Source of the DNA: Planctomycetota bacterium
GTDB taxonomy: Bacteria; Planctomycetota; Phycisphaerae; Sedimentisphaerales; Anaerobacaceae
Assembly (NCBI GenBank): GCA_019456195.1
Contig: VRUK01000023.1
Location: 1-57,463 of the forward strand
Direction of reading: 5' to 3'
DNA length: 57,463 bases
The position numbers and the translations under genes are program-made. The notes below the pieces were generated by a model, which saw only the letters and a program-made list of their open reading frames with translations, was not told where the DNA came from and did no database searches. Each line of letters begins with the position of its first letter. Position 1 is the stretch's first letter. This document shows, piece by piece, positions 34,222 to 43,390 of the stretch.

Positions 34222-35733
34222 TTACTGTGTCTGATTAGCATCCTGCATAAGCTCGCTCAGAATCTTCATACAGGCAGAATTTAGCTCAACGACACGCTTC
34301 TGAGCATCAGCCTCGTTATAGCAACGGAATTCGGGTGCGTTGCCGGAAGGGCGCAGGTGTACGACTTCATCACTATCAAAGGTCATGCGCAGGCCATCGG
34401 TGCGGTCGATACCAGAACAAATGCCACAAAACTCACCGAAAATATCAGTGGCTTTGGCCCGGTCTTTCGCTGCATCGCCGGAGTTGAATAAATCAAGAAT
34501 ATACTTACTGTCTTTCTGTGGGAAGTTCTTCAGTCGATCACTTGCCGTGTAACGTTCGGGCAGAGAAGCAGTAAGCTCGGAAAGTTTCTTGCCCTCCCTT
34601 ACAGCAAGCAGAATAATACAAAGATGGAGTATAACTGCATCACGTGTCGGTAAAGCCCGGAGACTTTTTCCAAACAGCGGGATGTCGGAGTTCGTTAGAA
34701 AACCACCGTTTGCTTCATAACCGACGACCACCTTTGCTCCGCCTTTACTCGCATTAATCATCGATTCAATAACAAAAGGCGACCCTATTCGTGTGCGACT
34801 GACACTCTTGAAGTAAGCCGACTTTTCAACAGCACTATTGCAGCTAACCGGAGTGCTGACAGAGTCTGCGCCAAGATATTTTGCGCAGAGAATTCCAGCC
34901 ACATCACCACGAAGCCAACGACCTCTTTCATCGGAAATTAACGGGCGGTCGCTATCGCCATCTGTAGAGATAATTGCATAATAGGAATCTTCCCCCGCCC
35001 ACTTCGCCGCCAACTCGACATCTTCAGGACGAATCGCCTCAGTATCGACAGGAATGAACGTATCCGAGCGGCCTAAAGCAACCGCATCAGCACCAAGACC
35101 TTTGACAATCTCCAAAATAATGTCACGTCCAACGGCTGAGTGCTGATATACACCGATACGCTTGCCCTTAAGGCAGTCACCCGGAAAGACATCAAGATAT
35201 CGTTCAACATACTTCCGTTGAGCAGTATTCGACAGAGTCCATTGTTCACAGAATGACAATGAAAAACTCTTTGCATTCTTGAAGAGGCTGTCATCGACGC
35301 CGACCAACTGCCGGCGGATACCGTCTTCATCGGCTTTTAGAATCTCGCCGGAAGGCTTGTTAAACTTGATACCGTTGCGGTCGGCCGGGATATGGCTGCC
35401 AGTCACCATAATTGCCGGAATATTGTTCTCAATGCCGTAAAGCGCTACTGCCGATGAAGGGATTTTTCCACAATTCACCGGTGTGTAGCCCATATCAGCA
35501 GCAGCCCGGCGAACAGCCTGCATGATCCTGTCTGTGCTCGGACGAAAATCGCCTGCAACAGCAACCTCTGTTCGTGCCTTCCTGATTTCACCGGCAGACT
35601 CAAGATATTGCAGGAATCCCCTGGTATATACATAACACACAAAATCCGTCATATCATCGGCAAGGCCGCGAGCACCACTTGTACCGAATTTTACACCGCT
35701 GCTTAGCATCAAATCCTGTATTTTGATTTCCAT
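34222..35733 (-). CDS. Alpha-phosphohexomutase (phosphoglucomutase/phosphomannomutase)
   Basis: The 503-residue cytosolic enzyme has all family motifs in order: phosphoserine loop VTGSHIPADRNG (near residue 108-120), metal loop STDGDSDRP, sugar-binding loop GYEANGGF and phosphate-binding RPSGNAPEFR near the C-terminus. It interconverts hexose 1- and 6-phosphates. The ATG has GGAGGA. The length is normal for the family. It links sugars released by the surrounding hydrolases to central metabolism or to polysaccharide synthesis. Whether glucose, mannose or another hexose is preferred cannot be read here. Confidence 0.93.
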   Translation of the reverse strand: MEIKIQDLMLSSGVKFGTSGARGLADDMTDFVCYVYTRGFLQYLESAGEIRKARTEVAVAGDFRPSTDRIMQAVRRAAADMGYTPVNCGKIPSSAVALYGIENNIPAIMVTGSHIPADRNGIKFNKPSGEILKADEDGIRRQLVGVDDSLFKNAKSFSLSFCEQWTLSNTAQRKYVERYLDVFPGDCLKGKRIGVYQHSAVGRDIILEIVKGLGADAVALGRSDTFIPVDTEAIRPEDVELAAKWAGEDSYYAIISTDGDSDRPLISDERGRWLRGDVAGILCAKYLGADSVSTPVSCNSAVEKSAYFKSVSRTRIGSPFVIESMINASKGGAKVVVGYEANGGFLTNSDIPLFGKSLRALPTRDAVILHLCIILLAVREGKKLSELTASLPERYTASDRLKNFPQKDSKYILDLFNSGDAAKDRAKATDIFGEFCGICSGIDRTDGLRMTFDSDEVVHLRPSGNAPEFRCYNEADAQKRVVELNSACMKILSELMQDANQTQ

Positions 35734-35781
35734 TGCCGTCCTCCACTAATTTTCAATGTGTGGCATGTATTTCATAACTGG

Positions 35782-35809
35782 ATATTATCACAAGAGCCTG
35801 ATAATTCAA
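35782..35809 (-). promoter_or_regulatory. Possible promoter of the phosphohexomutase gene
   Basis: Minus-strand TTGAAT (35809-35804) and TAATAT (35787-35782) with a 16-base spacer, about 45 bases upstream of the ATG. Confidence 0.35.
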
Positions 35810-35911
35810 GGACTATTACGATAATGGTATCCCAGTATTACATAAGAAGCGACTTACCGCGTAATAAATAATATTGATGCACACCACATGATAAATGCGG
35901 GTGCTTTTCAG

Positions 35912-35941
35912 TTGACATATCCAATCTTCATTGCATAGACT
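35912..35941 (+). promoter_or_regulatory. Promoter of the esterase/GH127 pair
   Basis: Perfect TTGACA (35912-35917) and TAGACT (35936-35941) with an 18-base spacer; transcript start near 35948, 53 bases before the ATG at 36001. Confidence 0.42.
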
Positions 35942-36000
35942 ATATATTCATTTACACCGGCCAGCAGATGAGCCGATGGAAATAAAACAAGTAAAATAAT

Positions 36001-37071
36001 ATGGAAAAAGAAGTCATGAAATTAAGATTGGCTACGACAGAATATCTGTTATTGGGAATTTGTTTTTTGAGCACATTAAGCTTTGGAGCGGATAGTTCAA
36101 AAAAAGTAAAAGTCTTCATATTAGCCGGTCAGTCCAATATGGAAGGCAAAGCAAAAATTGAATTATTAGAGTATCAGGTTGACCGGCCTGAGGCCCATGA
36201 CATTTTCAAACACCTCAGGAAAAACGGAAAATGGGTGGTTAGAGATGACGTGTGGATAAACTTCCTCAACAGGAAAGGTAAGCTCTCCGTTGGTTTCGGC
36301 TCGCCCAACCGTATCGGTCCGGAACTGGAGTTTGGCAACACAGTCGGTGACCATTTTGAAGAACAAGTGCTAATAATAAAGACAGCCTGGGGCGGCAAAA
36401 GCTTAGGACGGGATTTTCGTCCTCCGAGTTCGGGTTTGCCAAGCGAAGAGAAGCTCAAACAAATTGTCCGGCAAACCAATGAGCGTAACAAGAAACAGAA
36501 AAAGCCGGAAATCACACTTGATGACGTGAGAGACATGCATGGTAATTACTACCGGGAAATGATGAAGGAAATCAATACTACCTTGAAAGAACTGAAAACT
36601 CGTTTCCCACAGTACAAGGGACAAGGCTACGAAATTTCCGGTTTCGTTTGGTTTCAGGGTTGGAATGACATGTTTGATCCGGATTTTCTTGATAACTACG
36701 GCAAACATATAGCCAACTTCATCCGCGACGTACGGAAGGATTTGAAAAGACCTGATTTACCTTTTGTCATTGGCCAGATGGGTCAGAACGGCCCCGATGG
36801 CGCCAGTGAGAAAATGCAGATAATTAAGAATGCTCAGGCATCAATTGAGCTAATCCCTGAATTCAGGGGAAATACAAAACTTGTCAAAACTGATGTCTTT
36901 TGGGACAAAAAGGCTGCCGCCCTCGTTAAGAGCTGGAGAGAGCACATCGACGAGTGGAATAAGGTAGGCTCGGACTATGGTTATCACTATCTCGGAAGCG
37001 CAATCACCTTTTCAAAAATTGGCAGGGCTTTTGGTGAAGCAACACTGGAATTGATGAAAGACGAACAATAA
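36001..37071 (+). CDS. Secreted SGNH-type carbohydrate esterase (sialate O-acetylesterase/SASA family)
   Basis: The 356-residue protein has a signal peptide (to about residue 29) and the SASA/CE6-like signature: nucleophile block FILAGQSNMEG (Ser near residue 44), LIIKTAWGGKS, block III WFQGWNDMFD and a C-terminal DYGYHYLGSA supplying the likely Asp/His. These enzymes remove O-acetyl groups from polysaccharides. A second in-frame ATG at 36016 would give a tighter signal peptide; the upstream start is kept but not certain. The GH127 gene follows after 80 bases on the same strand, so deacetylation and arabinose release may be coupled. Confidence 0.87.
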   Translation: MEKEVMKLRLATTEYLLLGICFLSTLSFGADSSKKVKVFILAGQSNMEGKAKIELLEYQVDRPEAHDIFKHLRKNGKWVVRDDVWINFLNRKGKLSVGFGSPNRIGPELEFGNTVGDHFEEQVLIIKTAWGGKSLGRDFRPPSSGLPSEEKLKQIVRQTNERNKKQKKPEITLDDVRDMHGNYYREMMKEINTTLKELKTRFPQYKGQGYEISGFVWFQGWNDMFDPDFLDNYGKHIANFIRDVRKDLKRPDLPFVIGQMGQNGPDGASEKMQIIKNAQASIELIPEFRGNTKLVKTDVFWDKKAAALVKSWREHIDEWNKVGSDYGYHYLGSAITFSKIGRAFGEATLELMKDEQ

Positions 37072-37151
37072 GGCATCTCGCATGATATCAATCATGGGTA
37101 TTATAAAATGCAAAGACCAACGACCATGACATTCATTAAAGGGTGATCCAA

Positions 37152-39590
37152 ATGGTATATCGAAAACAAATGCTGACAGTTATTGTTGTCGCAACCATGA
37201 TATCTAATCTGTGTACAGTATCGTCCCTTGCAGGGGATAAAAAAGTTGAGCTAAGACATGATTACAATGTCAAACCAGTACCTTTTAACAGTGTACGTGT
37301 TAATGACGATTTCTGGACGCCTCGACTTGAGACCAATCATAAGGTCACTATTCCCTATGCTTTTAAGAAATGTGAGGAGACCGGGAGAATTAGAAACTTC
37401 GAAAAGGCGGCCGGTTTGATAAAAGGCAAACACGAAGGGATATACTTCAATGATTCGGATGTTTACAAAATCATGGAAGGCGCCGCGTATTCACTTCGAG
37501 TCTATCCAGAGACGATGATGCGGTTATACCTTGATAAAGTGATTAAGATCATGGATGCCGCACAGTGGGAAGACGGATATCTATTTACCTTTTACTCGGT
37601 GCCTGAGCATCAGCCCGAAAAACTTTGGACAAACATTCAGAGCATTCACGAGCAATACTGCGTTGGGCACATGTACGAAGCCGCGGTGGCTCACTACCAG
37701 GTTACCGGCGACAAATCATTCTTAAATATCGCTATACAAAACGCGGACTTGATGTGCAATACTTTCAACCCGAACAAGCGAACCGACCCGCCGGGACATC
37801 AGGAAATCGAAATTGGGCTTTGTAAGCTGTATCGTGCCACCGGAAACGAAAAATATCTGGACCAGGCGAAGTTTTTTCTGGATCAGCGTGGTCGCAAGGG
37901 TAATCGCGGGCCAAATGGTGATGGCGAGCTTTACGGCATGTACAGCCAGGACCATAAGCCGGTTACTGAGCAAACCAGGGCTTTAGGGCATTCAGTGCGT
38001 GCCGCTTATCTATACACGGGCATGGCGGATGTCGCGGCGCTGACCGGAAACATGGAATATGTCAAGGCTATTGACGCTATCTGGAAAGATGTCGTTAGAA
38101 CTAAGATATATATAACCGGCGGTATTGGAGCAGCCGGTGGACATGAGGGTTTCGGCTCATCTTATGAGCTGCCAAATATGACTGCCTACTGTGAGACTTG
38201 TGCCTCTATAGCCAATATTCTCTGGAACCATCGAATGTTTTTAATGCATAATGACGCTAAGTACATCGATGTTCTCGAACGAGTGCTGTACAACGCCGCG
38301 TTATCAGGAATTTCCATGAAAGGTGATCTTTTCTTTTATCCTAATCCTCTGCAATCCATCGGTCAGCATGCTCGAAGCCCGTGGTTTGGCTGTGCGTGCT
38401 GTCCTTCGAATGTCGCCCGTTTTATTCCCTCGGTTCCGGGTTATGCCTATGCTCATAAGAACAATGATGTCTATGTGAATTTATTTATCAGCGGCGAGTG
38501 CACAATTGAGACCATAAACAATAAAGTTAAACTGACACAACAAACACAGTATCCGTGGAAGGGTATAATTAACATCAATGTCGAGCCCGAAAAAAGCAAC
38601 ACGTTTGCCATTTACGTTCGTATCCCCGGCTGGGCTCAGAATCAGCCCGTACCGAGCAATCTATATGAATACCAGAAGACCAGATATGAGGAGGTTGTGC
38701 TAAAGGTTAACGGTAAACGAGCGGCTATTAAAACTCAGAGAGGCTTTGCTCGCATCGAGCGTAAATGGCATAAAGGTGACACTATCGAGTTGATTCTGCC
38801 GATGTCCATTCGCCGGGTTATCGCCCATCAGAACGTCAAAGCAAATCGGGGCAAGGTGGCCCTTCAACGAGGCCCGATAGTTTTCTGTCTTGAATGGCCT
38901 GACAATGACGGCAAGGTATCGAATCTGATGATACCAGACGATTCGGAACTCAGAACTGAATACAAGCCAGACCTTCTCAATGGTGTCATGATAGTAACTG
39001 GTAAAGCACGGATGGTTAAACGCACAAATAACGGCGGTATCGTTCCTGCCCAGGCAAAGCAATTTACCGCCATTCCTTATTACGCATGGGCCCATCGGGG
39101 CCGAGGTGAGATGACGGTCTGGCCGGCTCGAAAAGCCGAAGCTGCCCTTCCTGAACCGGCAGATACATTGACGTACCGAAGCAAAACCACAGCGTCGTTC
39201 GTACATGTGTCTCTGGATGCAATCAAAGACCAGATACTGCCGGAAAGCTCATCCGACTCATCGGCACTTCAACTGGACTTCTGGCCTCATAAGGGCACAA
39301 CCGAATGGATTCAGTTTGACTGGAATGAAAAACATGAAATCTCAAGTGTCAAAGTTTATTGGTTTGACGACACCGGCAGGGGGCGATGCTCCGTTCCAAA
39401 ATCATGGAAAGTATTATATCGCGATTCCAAAGGCAATTTTAAGCCGGTAAAAAACAGCAGACCTTATCTGACAAAAAAGGATACTTTCAATGAGGTTATT
39501 TTAAAACCAGTGAAAACTAACGGCATTAAAATCGAAATTATGCTCAAGGATGAGCGGTCGGCAGGCGTGCAGGAAGTCGTAATCAAATAG
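37152..39590 (+). CDS. GH127-type beta-L-arabinofuranosidase with C-terminal F5/8-like module
   Basis: The ATG at 37152 (812 residues) sits 6-7 bases after AAAGGG and is preferred to the GTG at 37143. After a signal peptide the DUF1680/GH127 (alpha/alpha)6 barrel shows VRVNDDFWTPRL, GHMYEAAVAHYQVTG, TGGIGA and the zinc/thiol site: AYCETCAS and GCACCPSN, where the Cys pair corresponds to the zinc ligands and the Cys nucleophile known for GH127. Beta-sandwich domains follow. Residues about 715-812 resemble an F5/8 type C carbohydrate-binding module (TEWIQFDWNEKHEISSVKVY cut at 20). It would release L-arabinofuranose from arabinan or hydroxyproline-linked glycans. Confidence 0.92.
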   Translation: MVYRKQMLTVIVVATMISNLCTVSSLAGDKKVELRHDYNVKPVPFNSVRVNDDFWTPRLETNHKVTIPYAFKKCEETGRIRNFEKAAGLIKGKHEGIYFNDSDVYKIMEGAAYSLRVYPETMMRLYLDKVIKIMDAAQWEDGYLFTFYSVPEHQPEKLWTNIQSIHEQYCVGHMYEAAVAHYQVTGDKSFLNIAIQNADLMCNTFNPNKRTDPPGHQEIEIGLCKLYRATGNEKYLDQAKFFLDQRGRKGNRGPNGDGELYGMYSQDHKPVTEQTRALGHSVRAAYLYTGMADVAALTGNMEYVKAIDAIWKDVVRTKIYITGGIGAAGGHEGFGSSYELPNMTAYCETCASIANILWNHRMFLMHNDAKYIDVLERVLYNAALSGISMKGDLFFYPNPLQSIGQHARSPWFGCACCPSNVARFIPSVPGYAYAHKNNDVYVNLFISGECTIETINNKVKLTQQTQYPWKGIININVEPEKSNTFAIYVRIPGWAQNQPVPSNLYEYQKTRYEEVVLKVNGKRAAIKTQRGFARIERKWHKGDTIELILPMSIRRVIAHQNVKANRGKVALQRGPIVFCLEWPDNDGKVSNLMIPDDSELRTEYKPDLLNGVMIVTGKARMVKRTNNGGIVPAQAKQFTAIPYYAWAHRGRGEMTVWPARKAEAALPEPADTLTYRSKTTASFVHVSLDAIKDQILPESSSDSSALQLDFWPHKGTTEWIQFDWNEKHEISSVKVYWFDDTGRGRCSVPKSWKVLYRDSKGNFKPVKNSRPYLTKKDTFNEVILKPVKTNGIKIEIMLKDERSAGVQEVVIK

Positions 39591-39657
39591 ATAATATGCC
39601 GGAATATCTTAATTCATATTAACCATAATTATCTGTGTAGCGCATGGTGCCGACATG

Positions 39658-41565
39658 CTATTCGACCTCGATAATTGCTTCTGTCCAGCGGGGCAGATTC
39701 CATTGCTTTAATTGCACGTCGGCAGTTAGAACATATGTTCCGGGGTCAATTGATGCGCCAATTAAAATGCTGAAATCAACCTGCTTCTCGATTTGCGAAG
39801 GGATGGTAACAGAAGCTGTTTTGGATTTTGTATCAAATCCAGCAGGGAGGTTAAGTGAGACTGTGAACATGCGAGAGGCGTCGGAATGATTGAATGCCTT
39901 TAAGCTGATTTGAATGGTCTGCCCGGATTTTGCCTTACGGCCGTAGGGACTGAAGCGTATCCAGCGTTCATCGATACCGTAATTAGGCTCGTCCCATGGA
40001 AAGAGTTCAGCAAGGAGTGCTTTGCGTTTGGTCAAAGTTGCTGTCATGAGGTCAATTTGTCTGTTGCTAAAACTGAAGGGCTCGACTACGTGCTGGTTTA
40101 TGAGTAACGTTCCGGGCGGGATTTTTTTCAGCAGGTTAAGGCAATAGAAATAGCCCGTCTGCTCGTGTAGTAAGTTGCGATTGAGAAGGCAGTAGTCGTC
40201 GATTCCTGATGGTGTAAAAGAGTCGCCGATGAAGAAGATTTTTTCTGCGTTGTCTTTCTCAACGAGGAGTGCATCGTGGTAGATAGTCTGGCCTGGGAAG
40301 TCATAAAATGTAAATGTAAATTCTTTCCATCGCATCTTATGGGCCTCGGGCATGTTGTTAATTTCAGAAATAGGATTAAGTGTCAAGCAGGGCAGACGAT
40401 ATTTATCGGGGTGTTTGAGGATATCGACAGAGGGACCTGTTGCATAAACAGGGCAGTCAAACTCGGCAAGACAGGCGGCCACATCGTTCGTATGGTCATC
40501 GTGATAGTGCGTTATAAACAGACCTTCGAGGTCGGTTAGTTTTCCGGCTTCTCTTAGTTCAATAACTTTTTTTACTATCCGGCTGCTGCCACAATCGATA
40601 AGGAAGCCGCAGCGGTCTTTGGAAATAATCAGCCGGGAGTTGTTGATTGGCACAATCCACTCGGGTGGCTTGTCTTTAATCACCTCAGCCCAGGGCATCC
40701 ATTTGATCCCATGGTCTGAGCCAAGAACACGCCGTGCGAGAACATCATAGCTTTTGTAAAAATACCACCGGCCGGCGCTAATAGACAGATAGTTTTCATA
40801 TACTTTCTGAAGCCGTTGTATCAAAAGATCAATCGCTTCGGCGGGCCTGCGAATAACCGGTCCACGTGCTGGTATTAGGATGTCGGGTTTTTGAGCCGCT
40901 ACTTTTTGCAGGCTGTTGATAAGTTCACCCATCCGGCCCGCCCAGCCGTGGTAGCCGCCGATATTCGCTTCCTTGACAGCATCCTGGAGTGAATACAGGT
41001 CGAATAGTTTTCCTTTGCCATAGATGATATCCCCAACGAAGGCATATTTGAGACCATCAATCTCAATGAAATACGTGAGTGCACGACGTGTATAACCAGG
41101 TGTTTCGATAACCTCAATCGGTATTCCTCTCCATGAAAAGTTTTCTCCTGCCTTAACGGTTCGGCCAACCTTCAAGGATTTAATCAATATTTTAGTTCCC
41201 TGTTGAGCATAATCGTGAAATCGGCGAGTTGTAAAATCATTCCAGAAACGCTCGGCATTATTGAACTTTTCCACATCCGATTCACCTGCGACAGCAGTTG
41301 CTCCATTTTCTACAAGCTCTCGTCCGGCCCATACGACATCACGTCTGCTGTGTGTGAACAGCACCATATCAGCATTTTTAATTTCCCCACTCGGATCGCC
41401 ATAAATAATCATGTGAGCATTATCTTTTTCTATATCCACACCGTTGACCGGCCCGGGAATCAACGATACGTGATCGCTCAGTTGGATGACATCGGCGTAA
41501 CAGGATTGACCGGTTAAAGACAAAATCAGTAAAACAGCAATAACAATCATAATTGGATTTCGCAT
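39658..41565 (-). CDS. Double metallo-beta-lactamase-fold protein with NEW3-like tail
   Basis: Last gene of the nine-gene operon; GGAG lies 7 bases upstream of ATG. The 635-residue secreted protein contains two MBL folds. The first (about 25-250) keeps the fold but not the metal site: THSRRDV at 71-77 in place of HxHxDH and TPGYTRR in place of TPGH. The second (about 300-510) is intact: THYHDDH with His353, His355, Asp357 and His358, then IYHD, FFIGDSF and LINQHV. A C-terminal NEW3/Ig-like domain (about 545-635) ends the protein. It is probably a zinc or iron hydrolase acting outside the cytoplasm; the substrate, perhaps a lactone or ester in the sugar pathway, is unknown. Confidence 0.85.
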   Translation of the reverse strand: MRNPIMIVIAVLLILSLTGQSCYADVIQLSDHVSLIPGPVNGVDIEKDNAHMIIYGDPSGEIKNADMVLFTHSRRDVVWAGRELVENGATAVAGESDVEKFNNAERFWNDFTTRRFHDYAQQGTKILIKSLKVGRTVKAGENFSWRGIPIEVIETPGYTRRALTYFIEIDGLKYAFVGDIIYGKGKLFDLYSLQDAVKEANIGGYHGWAGRMGELINSLQKVAAQKPDILIPARGPVIRRPAEAIDLLIQRLQKVYENYLSISAGRWYFYKSYDVLARRVLGSDHGIKWMPWAEVIKDKPPEWIVPINNSRLIISKDRCGFLIDCGSSRIVKKVIELREAGKLTDLEGLFITHYHDDHTNDVAACLAEFDCPVYATGPSVDILKHPDKYRLPCLTLNPISEINNMPEAHKMRWKEFTFTFYDFPGQTIYHDALLVEKDNAEKIFFIGDSFTPSGIDDYCLLNRNLLHEQTGYFYCLNLLKKIPPGTLLINQHVVEPFSFSNRQIDLMTATLTKRKALLAELFPWDEPNYGIDERWIRFSPYGRKAKSGQTIQISLKAFNHSDASRMFTVSLNLPAGFDTKSKTASVTIPSQIEKQVDFSILIGASIDPGTYVLTADVQLKQWNLPRWTEAIIEVE

Positions 41566-41610
41566 GGGCTACTCCAGAGTTATATTTTAGTATGACTCAA
41601 ATTAATGAGA

Positions 41611-42618
41611 TTACCAGCGGCCTGAGAGCTTATTGAGCATATCTTTAGGTGTTGGGCCATCATGAACAAGAAGGCGATAACGAAGCCGCAGCGTTTTACC
41701 TGTTTTCACATTCACCGCTTCAGCAGCTACGATACATGGATTTACCATCCAGACATAACGTGGATTGTGCCAGGTCGCAGGTGGATTGTCAGGGTGATCG
41801 ATGACACCGACGCCAATTGTTTTGCCGTTATTAAGCTTGATCGTGTAGTCGTACCATTGCTCGGAGGGCCAGTTCAACTCCGGAACCGAATAGTGCGGGT
41901 CAGGGAGTTGCACTTTCCCCTCATTGGTGGCGTAATAGGAGTCGCCGTCATTTCTCGCACGCACGCAGAATCCACCGAAAGCAGTATGGTTTAATGTCAT
42001 ATCAAGCTTCGGAGTAAGCCGGTAATCCAGGTCAATAACATAAATTCCATCCTGCTCACGTACTTTCGCCGAAGTATTTTCTGTCATCATTACCCGTTCG
42101 TTATTTATCCAGTCGTTATCAATCCTCAAATCAGCTTCCTGGGCATCTGCTTTTACTAATCGTACGTCGCGATTCTTAATCACTCTTCCCTGTGTAGGTG
42201 CAAACTCCCCCCAGCCCCAGAAATCGGCACGGTTGATCTCCCAGCCGTATGTTGGACCTTTTGGGCCTAAGCTTGAAAAGTCTGCTTTCTCCTTAAAATC
42301 CATCGTATGCCAGGCAAGAAAAACTCCGCGATGATGGTGATGGTCACCTGGGGCAAGGTCAGTCAATCGCTCGCCGGAAGGCGTATTGAGTGGATGAAAA
42401 CAGCAGACGCTGCTGGCGGCCAAATTTGTCTTTTTAGGTTTTACAGTCATATAACGAAAGATTGTCTTTCCGGCAGGATTATTGAGAACAAATCCATGTT
42501 TGTCAGGCGCAAGGCTGTAACAACCTTTACCTTCCCCAACCGCTTCCAAAGAATCGGAGCAGCCCAACATGGAGGTAGAGACAATTACTGTCATAAGCGT
42601 TAATAATATCTTTCGCAT
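41611..42618 (-). CDS. DUF6807 (PmoA-like) lipoprotein
   Basis: The 335-residue product starts with a lipoprotein-type signal (TSMLGCSD, Cys20). The DUF6807/PmoA-like domain is recognised by the His-rich DHHHHRGVFLAWH near residue 92, NHTAFGGFCVR and a C-terminal HNPRYVWMVNP. These proteins have a galactose-mutarotase-like beta-sandwich; the methane oxygenase name attached to the family is misleading. AAAGGAG precedes the ATG. The translation-start region and signal peptide are nearly the same as those of the upstream DUF1080 gene although the mature domains are unrelated. It may bind or transform a sugar intermediate; its role is unproven. Confidence 0.85.
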   Translation of the reverse strand: MRKILLTLMTVIVSTSMLGCSDSLEAVGEGKGCYSLAPDKHGFVLNNPAGKTIFRYMTVKPKKTNLAASSVCCFHPLNTPSGERLTDLAPGDHHHHRGVFLAWHTMDFKEKADFSSLGPKGPTYGWEINRADFWGWGEFAPTQGRVIKNRDVRLVKADAQEADLRIDNDWINNERVMMTENTSAKVREQDGIYVIDLDYRLTPKLDMTLNHTAFGGFCVRARNDGDSYYATNEGKVQLPDPHYSVPELNWPSEQWYDYTIKLNNGKTIGVGVIDHPDNPPATWHNPRYVWMVNPCIVAAEAVNVKTGKTLRLRYRLLVHDGPTPKDMLNKLSGRW

Positions 42619-42641
42619 AATGATTTTCTCCTTTTAAACTT
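42559..42641 (-). repeat. Duplicated leader cassette, copy A (ribosome site plus signal peptide)
   Basis: These 83 bases align without gaps to 43268-43350, with about four of five positions identical. The block runs from a few bases before the shared AAAGGAGAAAATCA site, through ATGCGAAAG, to the lipobox Cys codon (TTGGGCTGC). Similarity stops at the start of the mature protein. Confidence 0.75.
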
Positions 42642-42646
42642 GATCT

Positions 42647-43327
42647 TTAGAGCCGCTTAATACGTACATTGCGATACCAAACAGGCCGGCCGTGATCCTG
42701 TAAACCTATATAGCCAATACGAGCGAAGTCTTTCAAGGCACGGCCGAACTTATTTTTCGTATCATCCGGATTCTTATGTGGAGTTGTCCAACGTTCCAAA
42801 TTCATCTCGATGATTTGTTCATTATTAAGCACGACCTTGATGCTGCTGCCTTTGCAGGTAACTATGCACCGGTTCCACTGGCCCGGTTTATTGATAACGT
42901 TCTTTGTCGGTTCAAGACAATCGTAAACCGCTCCTGCGGTACCATTCTTGCTGAGCTTATTCCTGCCGTATGAATTGCACACCTGGATTTCGATACCAGT
43001 ATAAACAGGGTCCTTCAAATCCGAGGTACGGAAGAATATGCCGCTGTTGGTACCTTCGATGACTTTGAACTCCAGATCGAGGATAAAATCTCCGTACTTG
43101 TCCGCAGTCCAGAGATAGTCGTAGTTATGCTCCTTGCCGTCCATATCGCGTCTGACTGTAAGTTCGCCGTCCTTCACAATCCAGGCATTGTCAGATCCGG
43201 TAAGCCAACCGCTGAGATTTTTGCCGTTAAAGAGCGTAGAAAATCCCTGTGTACCAGTCCGCTCCGCGCAGCCCAAAACGGCAAAAGAGACCATTATTGT
43301 CATCAGCGTTATTAAAACCTTTCGCAT
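42647..43327 (-). CDS. DUF1080 lipoprotein (3-keto-glycoside lyase / glucal hydratase family)
   Basis: The ATG at 43327 (226 residues), with GGAG 9 bases upstream, is preferred over an ATG at 43390 that lacks one. A lipoprotein signal (SFAVLGCAE, Cys20) precedes a single DUF1080 concanavalin-like domain: FSTLFNGKNLSGW, LEFKVIEGTNSGIFFRT, NKPGQWNRCIV, IGYIGLQDHG and the ending VRIKRL. Pfam describes this family as 3-keto-alpha-glucoside 1,2-lyase / 3-keto-2-hydroxyglucal hydratase. With the FG-GAP/DUF1080 protein just upstream it makes a two-DUF1080 pair, as would be needed for elimination followed by hydration. Anchoring in a membrane places the step outside the cytoplasm. Which of the two does which step is unknown. 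Confidence 0.88.
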   Translation of the reverse strand: MRKVLITLMTIMVSFAVLGCAERTGTQGFSTLFNGKNLSGWLTGSDNAWIVKDGELTVRRDMDGKEHNYDYLWTADKYGDFILDLEFKVIEGTNSGIFFRTSDLKDPVYTGIEIQVCNSYGRNKLSKNGTAGAVYDCLEPTKNVINKPGQWNRCIVTCKGSSIKVVLNNEQIIEMNLERWTTPHKNPDDTKNKFGRALKDFARIGYIGLQDHGRPVWYRNVRIKRL

Positions 43328-43350
43328 AGTGATTTTCTCCTTTGAAACAT
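43268..43350 (-). repeat. Duplicated leader cassette, copy B
   Basis: Partner of 42559-42641: equal length, ungapped, covering ribosome site, start codon and complete lipoprotein signal peptide of the DUF1080 gene. Confidence 0.75.
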
Positions 43351-43390
43351 ACGTTCGATTTTTCAATGCAATTTGAAACTTGATTCCCAT

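Noticed and set aside
39644..39889. Plus-strand frame over the end of the MBL gene
   Set aside because: Antisense to a conserved C-terminal domain; no ribosome site.
41611..42618. Methane monooxygenase subunit, as the PmoA family name suggests
   Set aside because: The protein is a DUF6807 lipoprotein with a sugar-pathway context and none of the membrane helices of particulate methane monooxygenase.
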